A DNA stretch of 64,000 nucleotides, from positions 65,321,620-65,385,619 of the forward strand of contig CM043956.1 in NCBI GenBank assembly GCA_014529385.2. Reading direction: 5' to 3'. The notes under the pieces are model-generated. The model did no database searches. It was not told where the DNA came from and saw only the letters and a list, made by a program, of their open reading frames with translations. The DNA is from Adiantum capillus-veneris (Eukaryota > Streptophyta > Polypodiopsida > Polypodiales > Pteridaceae). Both the position numbers and the translations under genes were made by a program. Each line of letters starts with the position of its first letter. The first letter of the stretch is position 1. This document shows, one piece after another, positions 1 through 12,636 of the stretch.

Positions 1-3000
1 GATATAATTTAAGATGCAATCCATTGACCCTTGACTTATGTAAAATCCTATCCAGGCTAGCCAGCTGATATGTACCATTCGAAAAACACTCAAGTACCTT
101 GAGAGGGCCTTCCCACTTAATTTGAAACTTCTTTTGGAATGTCTTGTCCTGCTTACCGTTGTAGCACAAAACCAAGTCATGTTTCTTAATACCCTTACTT
201 TTGACCTTTTCATTTATCTTTTCTAAAGACCTATCTTGCATCTGCCCATAATGTTCCAATGCACTCATCCTATCCAGCTGAACCTCTTTTAATTGTAAGA
301 GCCTCTCTTTGAATGCATCAGTGGATTGCCTAAGCAACTTCTCTAACATCTTGACCGCGGAAACTCTACTTCCACAGGCAATAGTGCTTCCTTTCCATAT
401 ACCAAATGAAATTTGAGTAAACCCTGTACCTGTCTTCACCGAACTACGGTGAGCCCATAATGCACAAGGAAATTCCAAATCCCAATTCTTTCCTTGGTGC
501 TCTGTCACTTTTGAAAGAGTTTGTACCAACTCACCATTGAATCTTTCATTTAATCCATTACATTGGGGATAATAAGGAGTGGTATGTTGGTGCCTAATCT
601 TCATCTTCGCGCATAAAAAGTACAATAGTTTAGCTCTAAAGCCTGGCCCCTTATCGGAACGTAGCTCCAATGGCACCCCAAACTTGCAACATATTTCATC
701 GTACACAAATTTTTCCACATCCTTTGTAGTGATTTGTTTTACTGCTATAGCCTCTGTCCATCTAGAGAGATAGTCCATTGTAGTCAAAATATACCTTTTG
801 CCCCTGCTTGTGATAGGTAACGGGCCTATTGCATCAATCCCCCACTTTTCAAACACATCAAATGCCATAATGGTTTTTCGTAGCTCTGGCTTCAACACTC
901 TCTTCCCAAATTCTTGACACCTATTGCAAGACCTACACCAATGGTGAACATCCTTGTGCAAACTAGGCATACATACCCCTCTTGCAAGATCTTATGCAAG
1001 GTGATCTTTAGACAAAAAATGTTCGCCACATGCACCTTCATGCTTCTCTTCCAACACTCTATAAAGCTCCTCCTGCCAAGGTACACGTCTCAACACGAGA
1101 TCAGCCCCTTTCATGTACAAGACATCACCAATCAATTTGTACCTGGATGCTCTATGCATAAAACCATACTTCGTAGACTTTTGAATGTCCTTTGGAATGA
1201 TTCTTGTTAGCAAAAACTCCTCTTCTTGAGCCAAACTTTCTCGGCCACGATAAAGAGGTAAATTGGTCCTCAACACAAATAGCCAAACTTTCCCGTCCAT
1301 GATAAAGAGGTAAATTGGTCCTCAACACAAATAGCTCCGCAATCATGGTTTGAGCTGCTTCATGTGCCTCTCCATTTAGAGCACGTTCAATGTTTCTGAT
1401 GCTCCGTGCTTCAAACTTTTAAACATGCCTTTAATTTTGAAACACATTTCCTTCAATGAGGTGTTCTTTCTCTTCCACACACCCACCACTTGCTTCACAA
1501 CTAACAAGGAATCACCTTTTATGCTCAACCTTCTAATCCCATGCTTCAAACAAATGTGTAATCTGACTTCCAACGTAGCATATTCAGCCTCATTGTTACT
1601 ATGGGTAACCTCTCTTGCATACTAGCTTCCCCTTTGGATCATAAAGTGCTATACCCCCTGAAGCCGCATCATGGCTCTTTCTGTATGAGCCATCAAAGAA
1701 CAACACGTGTGCATTGCTGATATGTGGCACTTCTTCAACTACCCTTCTCACCACCTCTTCCTTAACAAGAAGGGGATTATTCTTGTAAGTCAACAAATTA
1801 GCTAGGGTAGCTCTTGTACTGTCTTCCACTAAGAAAGAGAACTCAAACTCTTGTCGCTCAATTACCCATTTCTTGACCACATTTGACATGTTAGTGCCAT
1901 TAATTAACTGTGGCAAAAGGTGTAACTCGTTAAGAAAACAAAAGGTCGTGGTAGCAAGTAATGATGAAATGGTCAACAAGCAAATATTACACTGGCCATC
2001 ACTAGATCTACTTCCGAGAATTTTCTCTCTGCTAACAACTTCACTTGGCTTGCACAATAAAATGGCCCCATATAATGGATGCCTTTCCCCTTTTGCAATA
2101 GCATGGCTTCAATGGCATCATCCCCTACTGATGGATTTACATAAAACACTTGCTTCCAATCAGGAGCCTGCATGGCTAACAACCCCCCTAACACCTCTTT
2201 CACCTCTTGAACCACATCTTCACACTTGTCATCCCATTGCAATGGATCATGCTTTGCCACTTGTTGTAATGGATAAAGGAGCTGCGAAGACAATGTAATA
2301 AACTGTGCCATCTACTTCACTTTGTGTATAAAGGTTGCCAATTGCTTCATACTCGTAGGTGATGGTAGAAGAATAATAGACTTAACCTTGTCTCCTTGGC
2401 TGTGCTAGATGACATTTCTTTGGATTTAGTTTTCCTCCACATTCATCGTATTGAGCGAATACCATCTGCAGCCTCTCATGGTGTTCAGCCCTACTGCTGT
2501 AGACACAGAAGTCGTCCATAAAATCTTTAACACAACTACCAATGAATGGTGCCAATACCCAATTTGCTCTCTCTTGATAGAAAGATGGTCCATTTGACAA
2601 CCCAAATGGCAATACTGTGTAGCAATAACAACCCCATGGAATAATGAAAGTTGTCTTTGTTCGGTCTTTAAGAGCAATCTTCAATTGAAAATAGCCTGAA
2701 AAACCATCACACACACTGTACCTCTCATAACCTGACTGAATCCAAGATCTGATCGATGAATGGAAGAGGATATGGGTTCTTCTTAGTGGCTACATTTAAG
2801 GGTTTAAAATCTACACAAATCCTCCACTTTCCATCCTGCTTTGGGCTTACTACTACTGGACTCACCCATTCTGTGGTCGCCATTGGGACTATGAACCCTG
2901 CCTTCAATAACTTGTCCACCTCTTCCCGCAAGGCTTCCATCTGCTCTTGACCCATCCTTCTTAGCCTTTTTTGCACTCTCTTAGCACCTTCCTTCAGCTC

Positions 3001-3357
3001 TATATGCATCTCTTCTCCTTTGAACCCTCTAATCTCTTCATATGAAGTAATAAACAAATCACGAAAACTAGCCAGCATGTGCAAATATATCTCCTTCTCC
3101 ATGGCTAAGAGGTCTCCACTGATCATTTGTATCATCAATTCCTGCTTCTTTGACAATTCAACCTTGATTTGCATCAGCCCTTCAATCACTTCATAAGGCC
3201 CTTCACTTTCATCTTCAATCTCATTTGCAAATTCAACTAAACCAGAATCATGGATTTCTTGTCCATTAAAAAAATGCAATATCAACATCCTCATCCCTGC
3301 TAGTAGTACTATCACTATCCTCATCAGACACTGTGGAATAGTCCTCACCACTTGCTG
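1..3357 (-). pseudogene. Decayed Ty3/gypsy (Tat-like) pol fragment
   Basis: This is a broken copy of the polyprotein encoded intact at 12637-17988; the two run in parallel in the same strand and order. Reading on the minus strand from 3366 downward there is the protease-RT linker, RT (with the FMDD catalytic box near 2520), the first RNase H, a second RNase H (near 2057-1379), the zinc-binding part of integrase near 1030-900 and the integrase core and C-terminus down to base 1. Reading frames change repeatedly and a short duplication (around 1215-1335) repeats the 'FVLRTNLPLY' segment. Gag and the protease active site are missing: similarity stops at about 3357, where another element's LTR begins. 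The fragment continues off the left edge. It cannot be functional. Confidence 0.9.
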
Positions 3358-4403
3358 AAAGGTCAACCTTTCAACAACGCTTCCACAAAGATTCCATAAA
3401 GATCCCTCAAAGATTCTCTAAAGATTCCAAATAAAGATGCTGATGAAGTGATGAAGACAAAGATGGAAGCTGTAATGTGAAGATACAAGCTCATGGACAT
3501 CATCAAATATCCCGTTATTATCATTTTGAGCCATTACGGCCACTTTTGTAATGTTTACGGGAACTTCATATTTTAAGTCAGCAATTGTATTGAGACCACA
3601 GATGCTTGTTGGATGAGCAAAGCCAGCTCACGGTGTTGTAATTAAGCTCTATAGAAGCCTAGGGACAAATAAGGTCATTTTCGTCGGACATTAGGTTTTC
3701 TAAGGCTTAGTATATAAGCCAAAAGAGACTTCTAATAAATCTGATTTGCTGTGTCATTGGGAGACTGTGAGAGAGTGAGAGAGAGTGTGTGTGTGTGCTA
3801 CAGGAGCTACGGTGGTCGGAATCGCAAACGGAGAGCAGCAGTGTGTTGCCCACGAGGAGAGCTACGTGTTGATGCTTACATCACGCGCGTTCGTCTGTGT
3901 TTTGGCAGATTCTCCGTGAGCTACTTTTGGAGTTTCGGTGAGTAACTGTTGTCCATTTTTGCATTTCAGCATATCCACACGATCAGAGCGAGTAGAGCTA
4001 CACATTAGGCACTTTAGTTTTCAGAAACGCCGACCTACAAAAACCAGCCAAACATCCTACGCATTTTTTGCACGGAGGGTATTGAGTAGGTTTTTTTGGT
4101 CACAGACCTTAGGGAGAGTGGCCTATTGGTGTTGATAGGATATCCCTCAAGTTTCGTAAAGTTTCGAGAACGTCTAATGGGCTTTTGGCTTGCGGTAGCA
4201 TCATAGGAGACTCTCACATTCACAGAACCAATGGCATGAAGAGTTGATATCTCTATAGGAAGTAGTCATTAGTCGGTCGAGTAGAGGTTGACACCCTTTG
4301 CTTGCTTCCACGCGCCTGCGGGTCGCGATTCGTCCTCAGTTGACATTATATGTTAGGTGAGTTCTCGCTATGCTGACGTCCGTCGCGGCGTATCCGTCCA
4401 ACA
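3356..4403 (+). repeat. 5' LTR of the gag-protease element
   Basis: The right edge is well supported: the LTR ends in CAACA at 4403, immediately before a primer binding site. The left edge is set where similarity to the gypsy fragment ends (about 3357), beginning TGAAAGG. It holds a TATATAAG box at 3711, a short TG tract at 3786-3797 and a half-copy of the leader palindrome at 4051-4062. No second copy is present in the window, so the left boundary is approximate. Confidence 0.6.
3711..3718 (+). promoter_or_regulatory. Putative LTR TATA box
   Basis: TATATAAG lies about 690 bases before the LTR end, on the strand of the downstream coding frame. It is a plausible pol II core promoter for the genomic RNA; no transcript data are available. 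Confidence 0.45.
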
Positions 4404-4422
4404 TTGGTGCCGCTGCCGGGGA
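4404..4422 (+). promoter_or_regulatory. Primer binding site, tRNA-Asp-like
   Basis: TTGGTGCCGCTGCCGGGGA follows the LTR end directly. It differs by two transitions from the plant tRNA-Asp 3'-end complement (TGGCGCCGTTGCCGGGGA), the primer used by Athila-type gypsy elements. It fixes the LTR boundary and the direction of the element. Confidence 0.75.
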
Positions 4423-7400
4423 CGAGGGCCCTAAGTAGGTGATCGAGACTCTGAGTCCTTGAGGATAGAGGTCCCTCTGGCTTGCCAGAGTATATTCATT
4501 CTTTTAGATAGGATCGGAGAGTGGTGGAATATTTTGGTCTTAGAGGGAGTCTAGGGAGCGTGTGTCTGGCTTAGATCCTTCGTCTTAGGTAGTATTAGGT
4601 AGTAATTGGTTGTGGTGTAGAGAGTAGGAGTTGGAGTGGTAGATGTGGTGGTAGGTTGACTTGAGAGTCCGTGTGGTGCTAGGAAGCAACAAAGACATCA
4701 AAATCACCATCTCACATTGATGAGTAGGAGTAGGGTAAGTAGGATATCTTGATTGCTGATCTAGAGTACTTTATGCATGTCTTATTTGCTGTTAGGCTCA
4801 TCAGAAAAGTGAGAAATGCTAAGTAGGAAAGACGGTAAATTGTGTTTGTAAGCTGATTTGAAGTCCAAAATTTTCTGTGATTATTGCTGAGAGCTCTACA
4901 GAGCATAGGAAGTACTACTGCCAGAAAAAATTTGCATTTTAAGAAAGTAGACATCCTACGCGTAGGATGTCTCCAGGGCACTTTTGGCAGGGAATTTGGA
5001 AAACTTAGGTTACCAGTGGGTTTAGAGGGTAGGTTTTACCCTAGTAACATATTGATTTGGGTGTTTTTCCCTATTTTTGTTAACCAAAAGCCAAAAGGCG
5101 GAGTCAAAAAACGTAAAATTTTAGCAAAGGCTTAATTAAGTGATTTTTGCATGTTTTTGCAATTGTGAAGCATACTTGCACTTCTGAGAGCATAAGGAAG
5201 CATCAGGGACACTTCAGTCTCAGAAAATCAGCAGTAGACATCCTACGCGTAGGATGTCTACAGGGTGATCTGGTGGAAATTTTGAAATTTTGAGTTGACC
5301 AGTGTGTTCAGAAGGTAGGTTTTACCCTATTTTCAACTGGACAGTGGAAATTTGACCATATCTTGACAGGATAAGGCTAGATAGACTGAAATTGCCAGAC
5401 ATCCTACCCAATTTGTGCCAAAGCATTATTTTGAGACCAAAACCATAATATGGCTGCATGAACATGTCTTGAATGATATATTCAATGACTGAAAGGGGTT
5501 TCACCTCATTTGGGTGAGAAAATTGGGTTCAAAGCGGACTTTAGCACTTCTGACTGAAAAAAGGCAAGAACATCTAAAATTTAGGTCTTTTGAAATCCAA
5601 ACCAAACTCTGAGCATACCACTGGGTTGCTGACATCAAGGGGAAGCTTTGGGTCAAGTCTGGGGTAAAACAGGCCAGAAAGACATCCTACGCGTAGGATG
5701 TCTTCTGTGTGATTTTGGACTCTAAACAAAATTATGAGCATACCACAGTGATCAACACCTTAAGGAGAGTCTGTGGTTCAAATTTGGATTCATTCTGAGA
5801 AAAAACAAATCCTACGCGTACGATGTCTACTACATGATTCAGAGACCAAAATTCTCCTCTGACCATACCATGCTATCATATAGCCTTAGATAAGCCTCCT
5901 AGGCAAGTTTGGTCCAAATTGGAGTTGATTTGACTAGTGAATTCATCAGAACAAACATCAGGCTTTTGGAGGAGATTCTTGATCATTTGACCAACCTATA
6001 GGTGTCAGAATCAAAAAGTAAAAGTAGCTGTGAGCTTAGCACATCAAGGGGAAGCTATAGTGCAAGTTTGAGCCGAAATAGAGAAAAAAGACATCCTACG
6101 CGTAGGATGTCTCCAGGGTCATAAAGTGGTCAAAATTCTACTTTGGCCATATAGGGAGTTTCCCAGTGTCTCAAGGAATCCATAACTTTTTTCAAAAGTG
6201 AACTTGGACCTTGTTTGGCCTATTTACCAAGCAAAGACAAGAATTGTCAGACATCCTACTCTTGGAGTGCACTAGAAGCTTAGGCAGCCTAAATCTTGAC
6301 CTATTGGCATCCAAATTCAAATCTAAGCATACCATTGGGTTGTTGAGCCCTAGGAGAATCCTGGGATCAAGTTTGGACAAAATCTAAGCACTTAGACATC
6401 CTATGCGTAGTATGTCTTCAGCTTGATTTAGGACTCTAAACCAATTTATGAGCACACCACTGTGATCATCACATCAAGGAGAAGCTGAGGTGAAAATTTC
6501 AAGTCATTCTGAGAAAAAATACATCCTACGCGTAGGATGTCTCAAGGCCATTCTTAGGTCCAAATGAAATTATGAGCATACCATTGTGTTGTTGGACTGA
6601 AGGGGAGTCTCTGGACCAAATTTTGTTAAATTCTGAGCATATAGACATCCTACGCGTAGGATGTCTCCAGGACAGTTTTAGGGTCCAACTGTAATTTTGA
6701 CCATACAAGAGTGTTCACAGTGTCACAGAGATCCCAAATCTTCTTTCAAAATTGAATTTGGACTCATTTTGACCATTCTAATCTGCAATTCACTATTTTG
6801 GCCATAACTTTCACAAACGGTATCGGATCGGAAAAGTTTTTATATCAAAACGTAGCCTGAGAGCGACTCTACAGATCTTAAAGCGAAACTTGAACTGAGT
6901 GTATGCATACGGCAACCATTTAGTTCAACTTTGAAAAAAACATTGGTTAAGGCCTCAAAATGCATCCAGAAGTCAGGAGTGTCTAAAACCGACAGTTCGA
7001 AAGAATTGTGAGGAAACGGTCACGGTTTTTGAAGACTGCTAAGTTAGCACATTGAAATTATCTTTTGGGAAAACCATTGGTCACCCGCGGAAAGGTGTAA
7101 AAGTTAACTACGGCCTAGTGTACGTCCATACACAAATCTCGTAGCAATAAGACCATACACAAGGACTCTTGATTTTGCAACAACAGTCGCAAGTTTTGGA
7201 GAACTTTAACACGAGATTTTTGCTAGCAAATCACTGCGACTTGTGCATAATTCTCTTGTGCTAGCTTAAGTTTAGTTCAGCTGAAAGCGAACTTGAAAGT
7301 CACTTCCGAGCTCAAGGAACAAGTGTGGCCGTCAAAGGTACACCAAGGATTTTTGCATTCATTGTGAAAAAGTTTGCCAACAAAATAGAATTTTGCAGAT

Positions 7401-7726
7401 TGTGTGCTAAAGTGAACACAGGTTAGCTCGACTCAAGAATCGCTACAAAGGGAGCAGTCGTTGCAGTATAGTGGTAAGTTGCATAACTTATCACAGTGCT
7501 TCCACTAGATCGAGGCCTGCTAAAAAGCTCTAGGAAAAGCAAGCATCCAAACAAGACAATATCAGTCTTGGCAAGCAACGGAGCTAAGAAGTTCAAGCAG
7601 TGTAAGCAAAGCCCAATTCGGAAAACTCAGAGATTACGACAGAGCTAAAGAACCTCAAGAGAAAAAGACCGACACAAGGGTGCTAATAATTTCTATTATC
7701 ATTGAGGTAAGCAATTAGAGCTATCA
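4423..7726 (+). other. Long untranslated leader of the gag-protease element
   Basis: A 3.3-kb stretch between primer site and first long frame. No protein-coding signal was recognised. Its left half is a repeat array (4860-6720) whose units each carry a palindrome and recurring phrases such as 'GAGCATACCA' and 'CATCAAGGGGAAGC'. The right half (6790-7700) is single-copy and purine-rich. Packaging and dimerisation signals normally sit in this region in LTR elements, but none was identified by homology. Confidence 0.6.
4949..6666 (+). repeat. Array of 24-bp perfect palindromes in tandem repeat units
   Basis: The core ACATCCTACGCGTAGGATGT, usually extended by AG/CT to a 24-bp perfect palindrome, occurs at 4949-4972, 5236-5259, 5680-5703, 6089-6112, 6521-6540 (20 bp) and 6643-6666. 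Degenerate full copies lie at about 5805-5827 and 6394-6417, and half-copies at 5397-5408 and 6249-6260, plus 4051-4062 in the LTR. Start-to-start spacing falls near 280-290, 160 and 122-145 bases. The flanking unit sequence has diverged far more than the palindrome. Each copy could form a 12-bp hairpin stem or self-dimerise in RNA, or bind a dimeric protein in DNA; the function is unknown. Confidence 0.85.
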
Positions 7727-10700
7727 TTGAACAGGTACAACAAGGGAGTCAAGACGAAAGCAATGGCATCTCAAAGGAATCAGACCAGTCAGGAAGAAGC
7801 TTCAAGTACATCCACAGATATTACAAGAGAGCAAATTCGGATCTATTTGATTGGATACTACAAAGGACTGCCATGCTATGAGGATGTCAATCAGAATTTG
7901 TACATCAAGACAAAGAAAGATACAGAGGAAACTCGCACATCTCAATATGTGGAAGTTGAAACAACGAAGAATGTACTACACCCACATCCAAATTTCATGG
8001 AAGACTGTCTGGGATCAATTTACATGAGGCACGGAAAATACATCGACAATGAGATAGAAATGTTGTACAAGGATCAACTTACAGAACTCTACGCATATCC
8101 TCCAAGTATTTTTCTGTACAAATCACAAGATGGAAAACAGAAATTTGGTACCCTCTATGGAGATGAAGACGGTCGATACTACAGGGCTGTCACAAGTCAT
8201 GAAGTTCCTGTAGAAAACAATCATTACTTTACAGCAGAAGCGTTTGGCTCAAGAGGAGAAGACTACATGTCTAAAGGTGGTAATGTATACCATCTCGTCA
8301 TGGGTTTACCTCTAACTACGCACTTGGAAGAGTTAACAACTACAGCTGTCACTACACAAATGGGTGGCACAACACAAGGCACAACATGGAAAGACACAAC
8401 ACAAGTCTCGTGCACTGCACCAGCACAAGAGGTACCAGCTATGAAGATAGCCCAACTTCAAAAAGAACTAGCTTGGTCTCAAGAGCTACTTAACAAAGCA
8501 CAAGAAGTCATATCATCAGGCATTGAACAGATGCTAACATCAGATATGGAACACTCTCAAATGGGGGGAGTTCAAACTCAACAAAGAGACCCTATATCTT
8601 CAAGAGTGGGATTAAGAAGTCCAGCTTTACAAGAAGTAGTGTCCTTTTCAGGAGTCCAAGTGGAATTTCAAGAAGCATTGGAAGATGCCGAGCCGGAGGA
8701 GAGACCACTGGAAATTCACAATGCCCAATATAAAAGGTCAGGTTAAGATGTCATTGTGGTCGACAAATACGATAGGCACTATGAAATAGCCGATGTGAAA
8801 AATATGGATGAGTTTAGAAATTGTGGGCAACTTGTAAGTCACATACTTGGACCCCGTCCAAAAGCACCATCAAGGGAAACGGAAAACAAAGATTCGGTTC
8901 AATCTTCACCCTCAGTGTAGAACTCGCCAAAATCAACTCGGAAACATAGCCCTAAGGCTATGCAGAAGCCCCACGTCAAAGACCATATACTGATGGAAGA
9001 ATTAGCATCACAACTGCTAGAAAGCATGGATAGTGATTTGATCTTGTATGCAAGCAATAATGGAAGCTATTTTCAGCTTCTCAAGGACAAGATGATGAAG
9101 GATAAAGGGACAAAGCCAGTGGATACACCTAAGTCAGTCGTAATCTACAGGTTCATGCAAGCAAAGAAGAGGTCATATTTGTATCTAGATACCACAGGAA
9201 ACCATTATCAACAGTATTATGGAAAGGTGCCTCGTCCAAAGGGTGCACATGTTGAGATAACAACATATTGCGACCAATGTGCCATTGGTCATTTAGTGAA
9301 GGACTGCCCAGTAAAGCTCTACATGGAAAAGAAGAAGCAACAAGCCAAAAGCAAAGTTCAGACAGTGAAAACAAGGGAACGGAAGAAAGAATCCCCAACA
9401 AGATCTCCGGAAAATAAGCAGATCTTGTCGCATAGCACAAAAGATACGCTCAAGACACAGTTGCTTGAAGTCAAGGGTGTCAACGACATTAACATAGAGA
9501 ATCGGGCTTCCAAAAAAGATCAATTGAATCAACTGATTCAAGATCGTTTAAGGAACCTCAGTGAGGATAAGTGAGAGCATCCACAAGGTGATGAAGATGA
9601 AGCTCGTAGTTCAAGGTTCGAGAGCAAAAGAAGCCAAGATTCTGACGATAGTGAGCCAACACAAGAAGAGGTGGCAGAGGTAACAAAAATTCTTAGTGCC
9701 AAGTCACAAGTGGAATACATGCAAATAGAGTCAATGGATGAAGCTGAAAGTCTACCAAATAAATTTTCTATTGTGGACTCTTCATTGGTGATTGAACAAA
9801 TCAAAGAGTATGAGAAGCTAAAAGAAGATGTAACTAAAGACATAGAATGCACAGAAGAACAGAAAATGATTGAGTCCAAGATTGACTACCAAGGACAAGC
9901 AATACAGGATATGAATGAATATTTTCGAGAAGAGACTCTACAAAAACCCATGGAACAATGGAAACCAAAGGCCATGGCGACCATTGAGAGTAAACCTCAA
10001 CATCTTGCTACACAAGCTTCAAAACATTTCCAAAAAAAAAAGTCACCATTGAATGACCTTCAAGTGCTAGAAGAAGTAAATAGTGACAGAGAGCTTCTAA
10101 AATCAAGAATCAAGGCGTCACAGTCAGAAACTAGCAATGAACACCAACAAGCAGCTACAGCAGAAGATAGTAAGCACTTGGGACATGCTACAACCAATCA
10201 CATGACAAAGAAGTTCAACATACAAGAGGATGACAAAGCTTCCAAGGCACAAAAGTCCAAGACAAGTACCAAAAGCAAAGAGGACATCAATTACTTGGCA
10301 GCCAACAAGAAGATTAAATTCTCGTTGGATGTGTATGAGAAACTGAAATTCAACTTTACAGCAGAGATAGATTGCACTGCCACGACTAATGTCATGTCTT
10401 ATGGGCTATGCTTACTTCTAGGTAAGCCAGAACTGTATGAAATTCAGGTACAGGTTCCTATATCACATGGAATAGCCATCACAAGTTTAGGGATTGCGAA
10501 AGCTACCCTTAAACTACGGTCAAAGATAATCAAAGACAAATTACTAGTGGTGGATTGCTCCAAAATGAATACACATTTGATTTTGTCCAAGCACTGGGAA
10601 AAAACATTGGCAGAAGAACCTGGATTTTCAACAATGGTCATCACGACTAGCTCTCAAGAAATCCAGCCTACTATTGCTCCAAGATTATCGGCTTCCGACA

Positions 10701-11466
10701 ATGGCAAAGCCAAAATGAGCCCACAAATGTCCTACCAACAGAAGCAACCCATTAAATCAGAGTCTTCAATCCAGCCCTGAAAAGTTCAAGACAGAGCTGA
10801 CCACATGCTTCCACATGAACGACAGAATCCAAAGAAAATCTTTCAACCGAAATACCCTACACTACGCGATCATCATCGACAAAAATCTTCAAAGGTCTAC
10901 ATCAAAGCTGAAGAAATCAAGGTCAAGGACCCAATATGGGTAAATGAGCCTAGCCGATTGACGAAAGGTAAACACATGGGATGGATAGCGTCCCACTACA
11001 GCTTAGCAGAGCAAGGCTATTATGAGGGTCAAAAGAAACTTTGGTTACCAAAACCACAGACCTCGGCTTATGTGGTGGATAAAGGTTTCAAAAAGCGTCC
11101 CCAAAAGCAACAAAGATCATATTTATATCGCCAAAGGAGGCCAACCAACAAGGCTCGCCAAAGGGATGCAGGAAATTTCAAATCCAACTAGCCTTCATAC
11201 CAACATAGGACTTCATCGATAAATAATCCCAAAAATGGCACTCTTGTACATCTCAATACGACATCAAAAACATCATGGGAAGTGCCATCTACAATTCTTC
11301 AAGCACAAGGTTACTATCAAGGAAATCGGAGAATCTGGCTACCAAAGATGCCAGGTAAACATTCTTCAATCAGACGACTTCAGCTTGAAAATAATCGCAA
11401 TTTCACGGAAGGAAAAATCAAGGACAATGTCACAGTCAAGGCAAAGTATATCTGCAAAGACACGCT
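7727..11466 (+). pseudogene. Gag-protease-like frame, first part (five nonsense codons)
   Basis: One frame stays open from 7727 to the gypsy insertion, interrupted only by TAA 8744, TAG 8918, TGA 9572, TGA 10778 and TAG 11189; no frameshift is seen. The N-terminal 340 residues are not a recognisable gag domain. A zinc knuckle of spacing CX2CX3HX4C (CDQCAIGHLVKDC) lies near 9270-9310. A charged, Lys/Glu-rich linker (9320-10300) follows. At about 10318-10610 is a retropepsin-like domain: 'DCTATTNVMS' stands where D[ST]GAT is expected, so the catalytic Gly is lost, and 'HLILSKHW' matches the second conserved strand. The tail repeats a W-L-P-K motif (11032, 11325). No RT or integrase is present. 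The start at 7727 is the first ATG of the frame; an internal ATG at 7763 is also possible. Role inferred: structural and processing protein of a non-autonomous retroelement. Confidence 0.75.
11462..11466. repeat. Target site duplication ACGCT, left copy
   Basis: ACGCT here matches ACGCT at 20195-20199 on the far side of the gypsy element. Its last T could also be the first base of a TG-starting LTR, so the duplication may be read as four or five bases. Confidence 0.75.
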
Positions 11467-12608
11467 GTGAGCGGGATGAAAACAAACACAGCGCCTCTAT
11501 AACGACCCGACACACACTCTTGGGAAGATACACACACACACTATGGGGCACCACTCGGCTTACACAACACACCTGGCCGAGACAGGGAACACACCTCTGG
11601 AGTGAGAGGAGAGAGACTATCCACTTGCCCACTCCACACAAACACACACACACACACACACACACCCAAAAACTCAGCTCAAAAGAGGAGAATTTCTGAT
11701 GTTTAGATACAAATGAGCTTGGGCCAACACCAATGGGGCAAACAGCTCACACAATATGGGTAAAATAAGCCAGATACAATCACAAACTGGAGCAGAAACT
11801 TCGCTCATAGGAGAAACTTACACAGAAAAACAGCAGGAAAAGAGTGAGGAATTTGGCAAAATGGACAGCGCCATCGCGTCCGGAACGGCCCAAAACCCCA
11901 GTCTACAATGTCAAAGTGCTCAAATCCGACCTCGGATGAGCAGTTTACGGCCAAAACAGGCTCCAAAATGAGCAAAAACACACCTGCGGCTGTTCCTCCT
12001 CTCTTCTCCACGTTTTTTCTGGTCTTCTCTCAGTTTTTTCAGATCTCACACTTAGCTTTATTACTTGGGCACCCTTGGCCTTTTAGATGACCTCAAACGG
12101 ACCCCGAACAGGCCAAAAACTGACCTCGCAGTGCATAGTTGTCACCTTTTTGCATCATCCGCACACCTGGCACTCATTTCTTTTCAATAATGCATCCCAC
12201 AACCACGTGAAGTGGCCCCAAAACGTGGTCCTCATGATGACCTTTCTGCATAATTCTCACAAGCAAACACCCACGTTGTGTCCGTCCTCATCTGCGTGCA
12301 AATATTGACCTCGTTCGCCCTCCTGACGCCACTAGATGCCATCTGACGCACCTGCTGACCTCACGTCGTCGGCCCGCGGATAGCTTCCTCGAGAAGTTTT
12401 ACGCGCTACCAACTCCTCATTATTGTATAAAAAACACACTGGTACTGGTAATAGTGAAAATCGCTGCACTATGTACATGTTGTCCTACCTGTACACATGT
12501 GGGCCCCACATAACCACCTGGCTAAGGAAAATGGGCAATACTTTATTTGATGCACCATGCATGGGTATGTACATATGCGCAATCCCTTGCTCCAAAAAAC
12601 TCCTGACA
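11466..12608 (-). repeat. 3' LTR of the intact gypsy element
   Basis: Read on the minus strand it begins TGTCAGGAG at 12608 and ends in GCTCACA near 11466. It is nearly identical to 19051-20194. It contains a CA tract (11640-11666) and TATA-like A/T sequence near 12424. Differences from the other LTR cluster in the CA tract and at single sites near 11765, 11945 and 11990. Confidence 0.9.
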
Positions 12609-12632
12609 TAATTTGCCCATCCCCTAGCCTGC
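12609..12632 (-). promoter_or_regulatory. Polypurine tract
   Basis: On the minus strand a purine-rich GGCTAGGGGATGGGCAAA directly precedes the 3' LTR start (TGTCAGG). This is the expected place and composition of the plus-strand DNA primer for reverse transcription. Confidence 0.65.
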
Positions 12633-12636
12633 TAGA

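Noticed and set aside
4949-6666. CRISPR array
   Set aside because: Spacers are not unique, spacing is irregular, the repeat is a perfect palindrome and the setting is a eukaryotic retroelement leader.
11366-11665. Cys/Val-rich minus frame in the gypsy LTR (also 18918-19250)
   Set aside because: Produced by the CA tract inside the LTR.
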